A stretch of 64,000 nt of DNA from Betaproteobacteria bacterium Ga0074130 (GCA_001464495.1 LNDZ01000026.1:113877-177876), one strand, 5' to 3'; shown: positions 39,373-50,173, counted from the first letter of the stretch. Made by a program: numbers and translations. The notes: a model not told the origin generated them from the sequence alone.

Positions 39373-40460
39373 GTCGGGTGCATAACTTCAGCGCCGGTCC
39401 GGCAGCACTGCCGGAAGCGGTGCTGCGGACGGCCGCCGAGGAAATGCTCGACTGGCACGGGCGCGGCATGAGCATCATGGAAATGAGCCACCGCACGCCA
39501 GATTTTGAGGGCGTGATTGCGGATGCTGAAGCTGATCTACGCGCATTGCTGAGCATTCCTGCCAATTACAAGGTGCTCTTCCTGCAAGGCGGTGCCACCT
39601 TGCAATTTGGCATGATCCCCGCCAACCTCCTGCGCGGCAAGGCTTCTGCCGACTACATTCTGACTGGCTCCTGGTCGGAAAAGGCGGTGGCTGAGGCGCG
39701 TCGTTTCTGCAATGTGAAGTTGGCCGCGGATACGTCTGTAAGCAGCTTCACCTATGCGCCAGAACAAAGCGAGCTCCAGCTCTCCAGCGATGCAGCCTAT
39801 GTGCATGTCTGCACCAATGAGACCATCATGGGGGTGGAGTTCCCCTATGTGCCAGAAATGTTGTCCGCTGACATTCCGCTCGTCGCCGATATGTCGTCGC
39901 ACATTCTGTCGCGCGAAATCGATGTGAGGAAGTACGGGCTGATCTATGCCGGTGCGCAGAAGAACATCGGCCCGGTGGGCCTGACCATTGTGATTGTGCG
40001 TGACGATCTGATCGGGCATGTCGCACCGGGTGTGCCCTTGATGCTTGATTACAAGGTGCATGCCGATAACGGTTCCATGTACAACACGCCGCCAACCTAC
40101 GCCATTTATATGGCAGGTCTGGTCTTCAAGTGGCTCAAGGCGCAGGGCGGTGTGGCTGCGATTGAACAGGCCAATATCGCCAAGGCTAAGCACCTGTATG
40201 CCGCGATTGATGGCAGCAACGGTTTCTATCGCAATTCTGTGCGCATCGCAGATCGTTCGCGCATGAACGTGCCATTTACCCTCGCTAATGACAAGCTCGA
40301 CAGCGTTTTCCTTAAGGAGTCGCTGGCGGCCGGCTTGGCCAATTTGAAGGGGCACAAATTAGTGGGTGGCATGCGTGCCTCGATTTACAACCCGATGCCA
40401 TTGGCGGGTGTGGAGGCACTGGTTGATTTTATGCGCGAATTTGCCGCGCGCCATGCTTGA
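39369..40460 (+). CDS. serC: Phosphoserine aminotransferase
   Basis: SerC makes 3-phosphoserine in serine synthesis and acts also in pyridoxal phosphate synthesis. The start is GTG 39369, overlapping the gyrA stop (GTGA); a GTG at 39378 is an alternative. The N-terminal [11 protein letters not shown], the PLP lysine in [14 protein letters not shown] and the C-terminal [12 protein letters not shown] are family hallmarks. It has 363 residues. It starts the run of aromatic amino-acid genes. Confidence 0.96.
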   Translation: MSRVHNFSAGPAALPEAVLRTAAEEMLDWHGRGMSIMEMSHRTPDFEGVIADAEADLRALLSIPANYKVLFLQGGATLQFGMIPANLLRGKASADYILTGSWSEKAVAEARRFCNVKLAADTSVSSFTYAPEQSELQLSSDAAYVHVCTNETIMGVEFPYVPEMLSADIPLVADMSSHILSREIDVRKYGLIYAGAQKNIGPVGLTIVIVRDDLIGHVAPGVPLMLDYKVHADNGSMYNTPPTYAIYMAGLVFKWLKAQGGVAAIEQANIAKAKHLYAAIDGSNGFYRNSVRIADRSRMNVPFTLANDKLDSVFLKESLAAGLANLKGHKLVGGMRASIYNPMPLAGVEALVDFMREFAARHA

Positions 40461-40474
40461 GGAGAGGGCAGGGG

Positions 40475-41554
40475 ATGTCGGAAAAGGAAGAGCTGTCCAA
40501 ATTGCGCGAAGGCATTGATCGCATCGACGACGAAGTGCTGCGCCTGATCAATGAACGCGCGCAGATTGCGCATCGCATTGGCGAAATCAAGCAAGGTAAT
40601 ATTTATCGCCCAGAACGTGAAGCGCAGGTCTTACGCCGGCTGGCCGATAACAACCCCGGACCCTTGCCAGCGGAGGCTGTACAGCGCATCTCACGCGAAA
40701 TCATGTCCGCCTGTCTGGCCCTTGAGCAGCCGCTGAAGATTGCCTATCTCGGCCCGGCTGGCACGTACACCGAGAGTGCCGCACAAAAGCACTTCGTCTC
40801 TGCGCCCGGCTTTAATCCGCTCGCCTCGATTGATGATGTCTTCCGTGCGGTTGAAGCCGCTAACGTCGACTACGGTGTCATTCCGGTTGAGAACTCGACC
40901 GAGGGCGCGGTTGGTCGCTCGCTCGATCTGCTGCTGAATGCATCGCTCAAAATTTGTGGCGAGGTGCATTTGCCGATTCACCACAATCTGATGACACTGG
41001 CGACCTCCTTGTCCGAAGTGGGCAAGGTGTATGCCCACGCTCAGTCGCTGGGGCAATGTCATGAATGGCTGAACCGTTATCTTCCAAGTGTGCCGCGCAT
41101 CGCAGTGGCCAGCAATGCCGAGGCTGCCCGCATGGCGGCTCTAGAGGCCGGCACTGCTGCGATTGCCGGCGAGTCCGCGGCTCGTCTGTATGCGTTGAAC
41201 ATCCTCGCCAGCAATATTGAGGATGATGCTAACAACACCACCCGCTTCCTGATTCTTGCGGATCACGATGCAGGCCCCTCCGGAAAGGACAAGACCTCGC
41301 TGGTCTGTTCCGCGCAGAACCGTCCGGGGGCGGTGCATGAGTTGCTCACGCCTTTCGCCAGCAACAATGTGTCGATGACCCGTTTTGAGTCACGCCCAGC
41401 GCGCGGCATGGGCGGGGGCAAATGGGAATACGTGTTTTACGTGGATATAGAAGGCCATCGCGAAGACGCAAAGGTCGCTGCAGCGCTGCTTGAGCTCGGT
41501 AGCAAAGCCAGCTTCGTGAAGGTACTGGGTTCGTACCCGGTTGCCCCTTACTGA
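40475..41554 (+). CDS. pheA: Bifunctional chorismate mutase / prephenate dehydratase (P-protein)
   Basis: PheA converts chorismate to prephenate and then phenylpyruvate for phenylalanine. An AroQ-type mutase domain (about 1-85) is followed by the dehydratase domain (about 90-270; YLGPAGTYTESAA, NSTEGAVGRSLDL, NNTTRFLIL). A C-terminal ACT domain with the ESRP motif gives phenylalanine feedback. I chose ATG 40475, preceded by an AGGGG sequence; a longer frame reaches 40457 inside serC. Confidence 0.95.
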   Translation: MSEKEELSKLREGIDRIDDEVLRLINERAQIAHRIGEIKQGNIYRPEREAQVLRRLADNNPGPLPAEAVQRISREIMSACLALEQPLKIAYLGPAGTYTESAAQKHFVSAPGFNPLASIDDVFRAVEAANVDYGVIPVENSTEGAVGRSLDLLLNASLKICGEVHLPIHHNLMTLATSLSEVGKVYAHAQSLGQCHEWLNRYLPSVPRIAVASNAEAARMAALEAGTAAIAGESAARLYALNILASNIEDDANNTTRFLILADHDAGPSGKDKTSLVCSAQNRPGAVHELLTPFASNNVSMTRFESRPARGMGGGKWEYVFYVDIEGHREDAKVAAALLELGSKASFVKVLGSYPVAPY

Positions 41555-41574
41555 TCTATTTCAGAGGCAGAACA

Positions 41575-42669
41575 ATGAGTATTGCGGATCAATCTCCTGA
41601 GTACATTCGCGCGATTTCCCCCTATGTTCCGGGCAAGCCAATCACTGAGCTGGCCCGTGAAATGGGCCTGGCCGAAGCCAGTATCGTCAAGCTAGCCTCC
41701 AACGAAAATCCGTTGGGTATGAGCCCCAAGGCCAAGGCCGCAGTGGCTGCCGCGATTGATGGCATCGAGCGTTATCCCGACAACTTTGCGCTCACCCATG
41801 CGCTGGCTGAACGGTGCGGCGTAAACGTTGCGCAGATCGTGCTTGGCAACGGTTCCAACGACATTCTTGAGCTGGCTGCGCGCGCCTTCCTTGGCCCCAA
41901 TCGCTCAGCCGTGTTTTCAGCCCATGCGTTTGCTGTGTATCAGCTGGCTACGACCGCCACGGGCGCTGAGTGCGTAGTTGCGCCTGCTAAAAACTACGCG
42001 CATGATCTTGCTGCGATGAAGGCCGCCATTCGCCCAGATACGCGCATCGTGTGGCTGGCCAATCCCAACAATCCCACCGGCACTTTCCTGCCGTATGGTG
42101 ATATCGAGGATTTCATCACCTCGATCCGCAGCGATATTCTGGTAGTGCTTGATGAGGCCTATAACGAATACCTGCCACTGTCGGAGCGCTTTGATACATT
42201 GGCCTGGGTGCGTCAGTTCCCGAACGTGTTGATTACCCGAACCTTCTCCAAGATCTACGGTCTGGCTGGTTTGCGCATTGGCTACGGTGTGGGTTCGCAA
42301 GCGGTGGTTGATCTGCTTAATCGCGTGCGCCAACCCTTCAATGTCAATAATCTGGCGCTCGCTGCGGCGGCGGCTTCGCTCGATGATCAGGTTTTTCTGA
42401 CCGATAGCTTCGAGTTGAATGCGCGCGGCATGGCGCAAATTTTGGCGGGTCTCAAGAAGCTTGGTTTGGAGAGCTTGCCGGCCTATGGCAATTTCATTAC
42501 CTTCAAGATCGCTGATGCGGCTGGCGTGAATCGCCGCCTGCTCAAGCAGGGCGTCATTGTGCGGCCTCTGGCGGGTTACAACATGCCTGATTACCTGCGC
42601 GTGACGATCGGTCTTGAGCATGAAAATGCGCGCTTCCTTGATGCTTTGGAGCACGCAACCCATGGCTGA
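41575..42669 (+). CDS. hisC: Histidinol-phosphate aminotransferase
   Basis: HisC is a class II PLP aminotransferase. In this setting it likely serves tyrosine and phenylalanine transamination as well as histidine synthesis. The substrate-side LASNENPLG, the NPNNPTGT motif, the aspartate in VVLDEAYNEY and the PLP lysine in TFSKIYGLAGLRIGYG are present. It has 364 residues. The short loop reads YPDNF where many relatives have YPDGNGF. tyrA overlaps its 3' end by 8 bases. Confidence 0.93.
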   Translation: MSIADQSPEYIRAISPYVPGKPITELAREMGLAEASIVKLASNENPLGMSPKAKAAVAAAIDGIERYPDNFALTHALAERCGVNVAQIVLGNGSNDILELAARAFLGPNRSAVFSAHAFAVYQLATTATGAECVVAPAKNYAHDLAAMKAAIRPDTRIVWLANPNNPTGTFLPYGDIEDFITSIRSDILVVLDEAYNEYLPLSERFDTLAWVRQFPNVLITRTFSKIYGLAGLRIGYGVGSQAVVDLLNRVRQPFNVNNLALAAAAASLDDQVFLTDSFELNARGMAQILAGLKKLGLESLPAYGNFITFKIADAAGVNRRLLKQGVIVRPLAGYNMPDYLRVTIGLEHENARFLDALEHATHG

Positions 42670-43537
42670 TTTTAAACTCGATAAAGTCGTAATTTACGGT
42701 GTTGGCCTGATTGGCGGCTCTTTCGCGCTCGCACTGAAGCAGAGTAGTGCCGTGGGTGAGGTTGTTGGCCTCGGTCGTTCCTCAGCCTCACTTGAGGTGG
42801 CTCAGGGCTTGGGCGTCATCGACCGCGTTGGTGAACTGGCCGACGTAAGAGATGCTGATCTGGTCCTGCTTGCCATGCCGGTGGGTAAGATGGAAGCAGT
42901 CATGGCAGCCATTGCGCCGCATCTGGGTGACAAGACCATCGTGGTAGATGCAGGCAGTACCAAGCAGGATGTGGTTGCTGCTGCCCAGCGGGCATTCGGC
43001 AACAAGCTGGCGCAGTTCGTGCCTTGTCATCCGATTGCCGGTGCCGAGAAAAGTGGCGCCTCTGCAGCGCATGCACGCCTCTATATCGACAAGCGCGTCA
43101 TCGTTACGCCCTTGCAGGAGAACACCCCGTTCGCGATTGCCATTGCCGAGGCTGCATGGACCGTCTGTGGTGGCGATGTGTCCGTCATGACGCCGGCACA
43201 ACATGACGCCGTTTTTGCGGCCGTCAGCCATCTTCCGCATCTGCTGGCCTTTACCTTGGTGGATGCCCTGGCCAAGCGCCCGGATGCCGCCGAGCTGTTC
43301 GCCAATGCTGGCGCAGGCTTTCGTGATTTCACCCGTATCGCCAGCAGCAACCCGGAAATGTGGCGCGACATCTGCGTGGCAAATCGCAGCGCGCTGATTG
43401 CCGAAGTCGACCAATACATGACAGCACTGCTGCAGGCGCGTGTGCTGCTCGCAGAGGCGGATGCCGAAGGACTGGAATCGACCTTCGCTAACGCGCGTGA
43501 AGCGCGCAATGCTTGGCTCGAGCCGCTGGAAAAATAA
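42662..43537 (+). CDS. tyrA: Prephenate dehydrogenase
   Basis: TyrA oxidises prephenate to 4-hydroxyphenylpyruvate for tyrosine. The Rossmann site is [17 protein letters not shown]. The catalytic [10 protein letters not shown] and the helical dimerisation domain ([13 protein letters not shown]) follow. It has 291 residues from ATG 42662, which overlaps hisC. It is not fused to AroA as in Pseudomonas. Confidence 0.95.
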   Translation: MADFKLDKVVIYGVGLIGGSFALALKQSSAVGEVVGLGRSSASLEVAQGLGVIDRVGELADVRDADLVLLAMPVGKMEAVMAAIAPHLGDKTIVVDAGSTKQDVVAAAQRAFGNKLAQFVPCHPIAGAEKSGASAAHARLYIDKRVIVTPLQENTPFAIAIAEAAWTVCGGDVSVMTPAQHDAVFAAVSHLPHLLAFTLVDALAKRPDAAELFANAGAGFRDFTRIASSNPEMWRDICVANRSALIAEVDQYMTALLQARVLLAEADAEGLESTFANAREARNAWLEPLEK

Positions 43538-43539
43538 GC

Positions 43540-45495
43540 ATGGATTATCTCGACCTTCCCGCGCTGCATCGTGCTGCGGGTGTAGTGCGTCTGCCTGGTT
43601 CAAAAAGTATTTCCAATCGCACACTGCTATTGGCGGCACTGGCAGACGGGCGTACCGAAATCCATGACCTGTTGGACTCTGACGACACCCAAGTCATGTT
43701 GGCCGGTTTGCAAAAGCTTGGCATCAAGGTTGAGCAACTGGGCCACAGTAGTTATGCCGTCACCGGCGCAAGTGGTGCTTTCCCCGTCAAGCAGGCTGAA
43801 CTCTTTCTCGGCAATGCCGGCACTGCATTTCGCCCGCTGACGGCTGCGTTGGCCTTGTCTGGTGGCGACTACACCTTGTCGGGTGTGCCGCGCATGCATG
43901 AGCGCCCGATTGGCGATCTGGTGGATGGCCTGCGCCAGATTGGCGTGCGGGTCGAGTATTTGCAGAATGACGGCTACCCGCCACTCAAGCTCAGCCCTTC
44001 CACCATCACCCTCACCCTCAATGCGCCCATCAAGGTGCGCGGTGATGTTTCATCACAGTTTCTGACGGCCTTGTTAATGGCCTTGCCTTTGAGTGGTCAG
44101 GCTGCGCAGATCGAGGTCGTTGGCGAGCTGATTTCCAAGCCTTATATTGAAATCACGCTCAATCTGATGGCGCGTTTCGGCATCAAAGTAGCGCGTGGTG
44201 GGGCAGGGGGCTGGTCTCACTTCACCGTCCCTGCCGGCAAATACGTCTCGCCGGGCAGTATTCATGTCGAAGGCGATGCCTCATCAGCGTCCTATTTCTT
44301 GGCTGCCGGCGCGATTGCGGGCGGCCCGGTGCGTGTTGAAGGTGTCGGCAGTAGCAGTATTCAAGGCGATGTGAAATTCGCCGATGCACTCGCTGCCATG
44401 GGCGCGCAGATCACTTACGGCGACAATTGGATTGAGGCAAAGGCACCAGCCTTCGGCACGTTGAAAGCCTTCGATGCCGACTTCAATCACATCCCAGATG
44501 CCGCGATGACCCTCGCGGTGGCCGCGCTGTTTGCCGACGGTCCGTGCACCTTGCGCAATATCGCTTCATGGCGCGTCAAAGAGACCGATCGTATCGCGGC
44601 CATGGCGACCGAGTTGCGTAAGGTCGGTGCCGTCGTCGAAGAGGGCGCTGATTTCCTTAAGGTCACACCGCCTGTCGCTTTCGTTCCTAATGCAGCCATC
44701 GATACCTACGATGATCATCGTATGGCCATGTGCCTGTCGCTGGCGACGCTGGGCGGCGTACCCGTGCGCATCAACGACCCGAAATGCGTTGGTAAAACCT
44801 TCCCCGAGTATTTCGATGCCTTCGCCCGTGTGGCGGCGCCTGTGATTGCCATCGATGGCCCCTCAGCATCTGGCAAGGGCACCGTGGCCGCCCGTGTGGC
44901 GGCGCAATTGGGCTTTCACTATCTTGATAGCGGTGCGTTATACCGCTTGACTGCGCTCGCCGCCGAACAAAAGGGTATTGCTTGGGAGGATGAGCCCGCG
45001 GTTGCTGCGGTTGCCGCCCAGCTCCCGGTTGAGTTTCAGGGCGAACAGATCTTTCTGGCCGGGGTCGATGTCAGCGAGGCCATCCGCACCGAGCACATGG
45101 GCATTGGCGCTTCCAAGGTTGCCGCCTTGCCCGCTGTCCGTGGTGCCCTGCTGGAGCGCCAGCGCGCCTATCAGCGCTTTCCTGGCCTAGTGGGCGATGG
45201 CCGCGATATGGGCTCGGTCGTGTTTCCCCATGCCGCAATCAAGGTCTTCCTCACCGCAACGGCCGAAGCGCGGGCCGAGAGACGTTATAAACAGTTGATC
45301 GCTAAAGGAATGTCTGCTAATATCGCTCTCCTTTTGCAGGATTTGCAGTCACGTGACGCGCGCGATAGCGCCCGCAGCGTGGGGCCGCTGAAGAAATTTG
45401 ATGATGCTGTGCTGGTCGATACGACACCACTCACCATCGAGCAGGCGGTACAGGCCGTACTCGATATTGCCGGTTTGCAAACCCCAAAAACTTGA
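43540..45495 (+). CDS. aroA-cmk: AroA-Cmk fusion: EPSP synthase / cytidylate kinase
   Basis: This is one 651-residue reading frame carrying two enzymes. Residues 1 to about 432 are 3-phosphoshikimate 1-carboxyvinyltransferase ([40 protein letters not shown] [10 protein letters not shown]). Residues about 434-651 are cytidylate kinase with Walker [10 protein letters not shown] at 440, DSGALYRL and [11 protein letters not shown]. The joint reads [13 protein letters not shown]: only a few residues of either partner are missing and there is no linker. The AroA glycine-alanine motif is of the glyphosate-sensitive class I kind. I chose ATG 43540, 2 bases after tyrA ends. rpsA follows, the place where a separate cmk normally lies. 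Confidence 0.94.
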   Translation: MDYLDLPALHRAAGVVRLPGSKSISNRTLLLAALADGRTEIHDLLDSDDTQVMLAGLQKLGIKVEQLGHSSYAVTGASGAFPVKQAELFLGNAGTAFRPLTAALALSGGDYTLSGVPRMHERPIGDLVDGLRQIGVRVEYLQNDGYPPLKLSPSTITLTLNAPIKVRGDVSSQFLTALLMALPLSGQAAQIEVVGELISKPYIEITLNLMARFGIKVARGGAGGWSHFTVPAGKYVSPGSIHVEGDASSASYFLAAGAIAGGPVRVEGVGSSSIQGDVKFADALAAMGAQITYGDNWIEAKAPAFGTLKAFDADFNHIPDAAMTLAVAALFADGPCTLRNIASWRVKETDRIAAMATELRKVGAVVEEGADFLKVTPPVAFVPNAAIDTYDDHRMAMCLSLATLGGVPVRINDPKCVGKTFPEYFDAFARVAAPVIAIDGPSASGKGTVAARVAAQLGFHYLDSGALYRLTALAAEQKGIAWEDEPAVAAVAAQLPVEFQGEQIFLAGVDVSEAIRTEHMGIGASKVAALPAVRGALLERQRAYQRFPGLVGDGRDMGSVVFPHAAIKVFLTATAEARAERRYKQLIAKGMSANIALLLQDLQSRDARDSARSVGPLKKFDDAVLVDTTPLTIEQAVQAVLDIAGLQTPKT

Positions 45496-45503
45496 GTTTG
45501 ACT

Positions 45504-45525
45504 GCAGGAAGGAACTCCTTCCTGC
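45504..45525 (+). other. Hairpin in the cmk-rpsA spacer
   Basis: GCAGGAAGG and CCTTCCTGC form a 9-bp stem with a 4-base loop right after the aroA-cmk stop. No T-run follows, so it may be a processing or attenuation site in the rpsA leader and not a full terminator. Confidence 0.4.
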
Positions 45526-45638
45526 TTGCAGTAACACGCTGTATGGCGTGCGCAGTACGGTGCTGAATGGCCGCCCGGCCAGCCGGCAAATGTTTAACTA
45601 ACCGTCGCCGCAAGGTGACAAGTCAGGTTTCCTTCTTT

Positions 45639-47315
45639 ATGTCCGCTACTCAAACCGCCATGGATTCCATGGAAAGCTTTGCCGAAATGCGCGCTGGTGA
45701 AGTCATCACCGCCGAAGTTGTCCGCATCGATAACAACCACGTTGTCGTGAATGCAGGCCTCAAGTCCGAAAGCTTTATCGATGTTGCCGAGTTCAAGAAC
45801 GATCGCGGTGAAATCGAAGTCGCTGCTGGCGATTACGTCAGCGTCGCCATCGAAATGCTCGAAGACGGCTACGGCGAAACCCGCCTGTCCCGTGACAAGG
45901 CCAAGCGTATCGCTGCCTGGAACGATCTCGACAAGGCACTGACCGACGAAGCACTGGTCAAGGGCATGATCACTGGTAAGGTCAAGGGCGGTCTGACCGT
46001 CATGGTCAACGGCATTCGTGCCTTCCTGCCGGGTTCGCTGGTCGACACCCGTCCGGTTAAGGACACCACCCCGTTCGAAGGCAAAGAATTCGAATTCAAG
46101 GTTATCAAGCTCGATCGCAAGCGCAACAACGTTGTTGTGTCGCGCCGCGCCGTGCTGGAAGCCAGCCAAGGTGAAGAGCGTCAAGCACTGCTCGAAAACC
46201 TCAAGGAAGGTACCGTCGTTAAGGGTATCGTCAAGAACATCACCGACTACGGCGCATTCGTCGACCTCGGTGGCATCGATGGTCTGCTGCACATCACCGA
46301 TCTGGCATGGCGTCGTGTCCGTCACCCGAGCGAAGTGCTCAATGTTGGTGATGAAGTGACCGCCAAGATCCTGAAGTTCGACCAAGAGAAGAATCGCGTT
46401 TCTCTGGGCATGAAGCAGCTCGGCGAAGATCCATGGGTGGGCATCGCTCGCCGTTACCCGTCGGGCACCCGCCTGTTCGGCAAGGTCACCAACCTGACCG
46501 ACTACGGTTCGTTCGTTGAGATCGAATCCGGTATCGAAGGTCTGGTGCACGTTTCCGAAATGGACTGGACCAACAAGAACATCCACCCGACCAAGGTTGT
46601 CCAATTGGGCGACGAAGTCGAAGTCATGATCCTGGAAATCGACGAAGAACGTCGTCGTATCTCCCTGGGCATGAAGCAGTGCCAAGCCAATCCTTGGGAT
46701 GACTTCGCGGTCAACCACAAGAAGGGCGACAAGGTTAAGGGCGCTATCAAGTCGATCACCGACTTCGGTATCTTCATCGGTCTGCCGGGCAACATCGACG
46801 GTCTGGTGCATCTGTCCGACCTGTCCTGGTCTGCTACTGGCGAAGAAGCCAAGCAAAACTTCAAGAAGGGCGACGAAGTTGAAGCCCTGGTTCTGTCGAT
46901 CGACGTCGAGAAGGAGCGTATCTCCCTCGGCATCAAGCAGATGGATGGTGATCCCTTCACCAGCTTCATCGCTACCCACGACAAGAACAGCATCGTGACC
47001 GGCACCGTGACGACCATCGACGCTAAGGGCGCCGTGGTCAAGCTGTCCGACGACGTTGAAGGCTACCTGCGTGCTTCCGAAGCTGCCCGTGAGCGTATCG
47101 AAGACCTGCGTACTCTGTACAAGGAAGGCGATACCGTCGAAGCGCTGATCATCAATGTGGATCGCAAGACCCGCTCGATCAACCTGTCGATCAAGGCTAA
47201 GGATCAAGTCGAACAGAACGAAGCCATGAACAAGCTGTCGTCTGACGTCACTTCCGCCAACAGCGGCACCACCAATCTGGGTGCGCTGCTGAAGGCAAAG
47301 CTGAGCCAGCAATAA
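45639..47315 (+). CDS. rpsA: 30S ribosomal protein S1, with shortened N-terminal helix
   Basis: S1 binds mRNA and brings it to the 30S subunit. Six S1 (OB-fold) repeats are visible, for example at [18 protein letters not shown] and [16 protein letters not shown]. The N-terminus reads [18 protein letters not shown]. coli and Neisseria have ten more residues between ESFA and the E-x-R/N-x-G motif. That stretch is part of the helix that docks S1 on protein S2. I chose ATG 45639; ATG 45660 and 45669 are alternatives. No Shine-Dalgarno is near, as is usual for rpsA, whose start region is autoregulated. Confidence 0.95.
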   Translation: MSATQTAMDSMESFAEMRAGEVITAEVVRIDNNHVVVNAGLKSESFIDVAEFKNDRGEIEVAAGDYVSVAIEMLEDGYGETRLSRDKAKRIAAWNDLDKALTDEALVKGMITGKVKGGLTVMVNGIRAFLPGSLVDTRPVKDTTPFEGKEFEFKVIKLDRKRNNVVVSRRAVLEASQGEERQALLENLKEGTVVKGIVKNITDYGAFVDLGGIDGLLHITDLAWRRVRHPSEVLNVGDEVTAKILKFDQEKNRVSLGMKQLGEDPWVGIARRYPSGTRLFGKVTNLTDYGSFVEIESGIEGLVHVSEMDWTNKNIHPTKVVQLGDEVEVMILEIDEERRRISLGMKQCQANPWDDFAVNHKKGDKVKGAIKSITDFGIFIGLPGNIDGLVHLSDLSWSATGEEAKQNFKKGDEVEALVLSIDVEKERISLGIKQMDGDPFTSFIATHDKNSIVTGTVTTIDAKGAVVKLSDDVEGYLRASEAARERIEDLRTLYKEGDTVEALIINVDRKTRSINLSIKAKDQVEQNEAMNKLSSDVTSANSGTTNLGALLKAKLSQQ

Positions 47316-47334
47316 TCGGACGCAGCCGGATATT

Positions 47335-47625
47335 ATGACCAAGTCCGAGCTGATCGCCCGGCTGGCGGTGCGTTTCCCGCAGCTGGTGGCGAAGGATGCC
47401 GATTTAGCCGTGAAGGTGGTACTCGATGCCATGACCGCTGCGCTCGCGCGCAACGATCGTATCGAGATTCGCGGCTTCGGCAGCTTCGCCCTCAACTACA
47501 GGCCACCGCGTGTTGGGCGCAACCCCAAGTCCGGGGAAAAGGTGAATGTGCCGGCGAAGCATGTGCCGCACTTCAAGGCGGGCAAGGAATTACGCGAACG
47601 CGTCGATTTGAATGGCGAAGCGTGA
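47335..47625 (+). CDS. ihfB: Integration host factor subunit beta
   Basis: IhfB forms the DNA-bending IHF heterodimer with IhfA. The 96-residue HU-fold protein begins [11 protein letters not shown], has the signature [15 protein letters not shown] and the intercalating-arm sequence [11 protein letters not shown]. It lies 19 bases after rpsA, the common proteobacterial order, and is followed by a terminator. Confidence 0.97.
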   Translation: MTKSELIARLAVRFPQLVAKDADLAVKVVLDAMTAALARNDRIEIRGFGSFALNYRPPRVGRNPKSGEKVNVPAKHVPHFKAGKELRERVDLNGEA

Positions 47626-47667
47626 TCTTCTTGCTGGCTTCTGACCAGCTGAACTGAAGTAAAGTTT

Positions 47668-47700
47668 GGGCGGCATCCCGCAAGAGATGCCGCCCATTTT
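47668..47700 (+). terminator. Terminator after ihfB
   Basis: GGGCGGCATC and GATGCCGCCC make a perfect 10-bp stem with an 8-base loop, followed by ATTTTC. It ends the gyrA-ihfB run. Confidence 0.85.
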
Positions 47701-47739
47701 CATCTGCAGCCTTACCCGTAAGCGGAGGCAAGCGAAATC

Positions 47740-47994
47740 ATGAAAATTCTGAGCTGGATCGTTCGTATTTTTGTGTTCATTCTGCTGTTTGGCCTAGCCA
47801 TTAAGAACAGCACGACGGTCGACCTGCGCTTTTTCTTTGATCAAGCTTGGACCATGCCGCTGTCGCTGGTCATCCTGATTGCCTTTGCAGTAGGGGTGAC
47901 GGTGGGGCTGACCGTGATGCTCGCAACCCTGGTGGGCCAGCGTCGCGAATTGGGTAAGCTGCGTCGGCTGTATGAAGCCGACAAGCCTCTCTAA
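47740..47994 (+). CDS. lapA: Lipopolysaccharide assembly protein LapA
   Basis: LapA is an 84-residue inner-membrane protein with two helices. The first is followed by the NSTTVDLRFFF motif typical of the DUF1049/LapA family. It works with LapB to couple LPS synthesis to LpxC turnover by FtsH, whose gene is at the window start. A GGAGG-like GCGGAGGC sequence precedes the ATG. Confidence 0.9.
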   Translation: MKILSWIVRIFVFILLFGLAIKNSTTVDLRFFFDQAWTMPLSLVILIAFAVGVTVGLTVMLATLVGQRRELGKLRRLYEADKPL

Positions 47995-48026
47995 CAAGTA
48001 GTACATCAACAAAAAAGAAGGTACGC

Positions 48027-49202
48027 GTGGAAATCGAACTCTGGTGGTTGCTGGTCCTCCCGGTCTTTTTCGTCATGGGCTGGATTGCAGCGCGTATCGA
48101 TATCAAGCACCTGGTGCGCGAGTCACGCGCCCTGCCACGCTCCTATTTCAAGGGGCTGAATTTTCTGCTCAATGAGCAGCCAGATAAGGCCATCGAGGCG
48201 TTCCTCGAGGCCGCCAAGGTAGACCCGGAAACCATCGAGCTGCACTTTGCGCTCGGCAACCTATTCCGCCGCCGCGGCGAGACTGACCGCGCCATTCGCG
48301 TGCACCAAAATCTGGTCGAGCGCGACAACCTCACAGAAGAGCAGCGCCTGCATGCGCTGGCCGAACTGGGGCAGGATTACCTCAAGGCCGGTCTACTGGA
48401 TCGTGCCGAGGATATCTTCGTTAAGCTGCGCGGCACCACGCGCAACGAAGAAGCCATGCGCATCCTGCTAGAAATTTATCAGCAGGAAAAAGAGTGGCAG
48501 AAAGCCATTGAGATCGCCGAGGCGCTGCCCGGCCATGCCGGTCATGAGTGGATCAAGGAAGTGGCCAACTTCCACTGCGAGCTCGCCGCAGACGCCCTCA
48601 TCAACGATCAACTTGAACAGGCGCTCACGCATCTGGAGCTGGCCCTGTCGGTCAATCGCAAGTGCACCCGTGCCACCATCCTGCAAGGCGAAATGGCCCT
48701 CAAGGCTGGCGATGCCGCCGCCGCAATTGAGCACTGGAAGCGCGTTGAGCAGCAGAACCCTACCTACATTGCCCTGGTGGCCAGCAAGTTGATGGACGCC
48801 TATCGCCAGCTGGGCAAGGAGTCGATTGGCATTCAGCTACTGCGCAGCTACCTTGAGCAATACTCCTCACTCGATCTGCTTGATTCTGTTTTCCAAGCCG
48901 AGATCAGCAATGGTAGCCCAGAGGCAGCCTACACGCTGGTGCGTGACGAAGTGCGTCGCAACCCGACGCTGCTCGGTCTCGACAAACTGCTCGAAGCCCA
49001 GCTACTGGCCGCGCCACCAGAGCGTCGTGGCGATCTTGAGCTGATGAAGAATCTGATCCACAGCCATACTCGCCGTGTGGCGCGCTATCGCTGTGACAAG
49101 TGCGGTTTCAAGGCGCGCCAGTTCTACTGGCGCTGCCCGGCTTGTGGTGGTTGGGAAACCTACCCGCCCAAGCGTACCGAAGAATTTGACCTGACCCCTT
49201 AG
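48027..49202 (+). CDS. lapB: Lipopolysaccharide assembly protein LapB
   Basis: LapB is a membrane-anchored TPR scaffold that directs FtsH to LpxC. One N-terminal helix is followed by tandem TPR units over about residues 35-340. The C-terminal rubredoxin-like zinc module has CDKCG and CPACGGW. It has 391 residues. The start is GTG 48027, with AAGAAGG 6 bases upstream. Confidence 0.95.
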   Translation: MEIELWWLLVLPVFFVMGWIAARIDIKHLVRESRALPRSYFKGLNFLLNEQPDKAIEAFLEAAKVDPETIELHFALGNLFRRRGETDRAIRVHQNLVERDNLTEEQRLHALAELGQDYLKAGLLDRAEDIFVKLRGTTRNEEAMRILLEIYQQEKEWQKAIEIAEALPGHAGHEWIKEVANFHCELAADALINDQLEQALTHLELALSVNRKCTRATILQGEMALKAGDAAAAIEHWKRVEQQNPTYIALVASKLMDAYRQLGKESIGIQLLRSYLEQYSSLDLLDSVFQAEISNGSPEAAYTLVRDEVRRNPTLLGLDKLLEAQLLAAPPERRGDLELMKNLIHSHTRRVARYRCDKCGFKARQFYWRCPACGGWETYPPKRTEEFDLTP

Positions 49203-49211
49203 GAAGCATTC

Positions 49212-50141
49212 ATGAAGATTCCGACAACCACCGCCACACGCGTGCTGGTCGTAGGCGACGTCATGCTGGATCGCTATTGGTTCGGCGACGTCTCACGCAT
49301 TTCTCCCGAAGCCCCGGTACCCGTGGTTAAGGTCGAGAAGGTGGAAGAGCGCCCCGGTGGCGCAGCCAACGTCGCGCGCAACTGCGCTGCGCTGGGTGCA
49401 AAGACGGCCTTGCTGTCCGTCGTCGGTGCCGATGAAGCCGGCCAGTCGCTGGCGCGCCTGATGAGCAGCGCCGGCATCTCCGCCAGCCTGCATGAGGACG
49501 CCCAGCTCTCCACCACCGTCAAGCTGCGCGTGCTGGGTCGTCAGCAACAACTGCTACGTATCGACTTTGAAAACTCGCCCACGCATGAGGTCCTCAAGGC
49601 CAAACTGGCTGAGTTCGAAAGCCGACTGCCGGATACCGATGTGGTCATCCTGTCCGACTACGGTAAAGGTGGCCTCACACACATTGGCGAGATGATTCGT
49701 CTCGCCCGTGCAGCCGGCAAGCCCGTGCTGGTCGACCCCAAGGGCGATGATTACGCCCGTTATGCGGGTGCCACGCTGCTAACCCCCAATCGCTCCGAGC
49801 TGCGCGAAGTCGTTGGCCGCTGGAAAGACGAGGACGACCTGCTCAAGCGCGCACAAGCCTTGCGCGAAGAGCTGCAGCTGCAAGGCCTGCTGGTTACCCG
49901 CAGCGAGGAGGGCATGACCCTTGTTACCGCCGCCGGCCTCAGCCATGAACCTGCGCAAGCGCGCGAAGTCTATGATGTCAGCGGTGCCGGTGATACGGTG
50001 ATTGCCACGCTGGCCGTCATGCTCGGCAGCGGCAGCGATATGCCCACAGCCATGCAGCTGGCCAACAAGGCTGCGGGTGTCGTGGTGGCTAAGCTGGGTA
50101 CGGCTATCTGTACGCTGGAAGAATTGACCGCAGCGGTTTAA
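49212..50141 (+). CDS. hldA: D-glycero-beta-D-manno-heptose-7-phosphate kinase
   Basis: HldA (RfaE1) phosphorylates heptose-7-phosphate in ADP-heptose synthesis for the LPS inner core. It is a PfkB-family ribokinase fold: VVGDVMLDRYWFG, ERPGGAANVA and the anion-hole VYDVSGAGDTVIA with catalytic Asp. It has only the kinase domain (309 residues); the adenylyltransferase is not fused, unlike HldE of enterobacteria. It lies just upstream of hldD. Confidence 0.95.
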   Translation: MKIPTTTATRVLVVGDVMLDRYWFGDVSRISPEAPVPVVKVEKVEERPGGAANVARNCAALGAKTALLSVVGADEAGQSLARLMSSAGISASLHEDAQLSTTVKLRVLGRQQQLLRIDFENSPTHEVLKAKLAEFESRLPDTDVVILSDYGKGGLTHIGEMIRLARAAGKPVLVDPKGDDYARYAGATLLTPNRSELREVVGRWKDEDDLLKRAQALREELQLQGLLVTRSEEGMTLVTAAGLSHEPAQAREVYDVSGAGDTVIATLAVMLGSGSDMPTAMQLANKAAGVVVAKLGTAICTLEELTAAV

Positions 50142-50173
50142 GGCTGCGGAACGAAAGAAACAACGGAAGCAAT

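Noticed and set aside
45594..47495. 633-codon open frame antisense to rpsA
   Set aside because: It mirrors the strongly biased codon use of rpsA, has no family features, and rpsA is certain.
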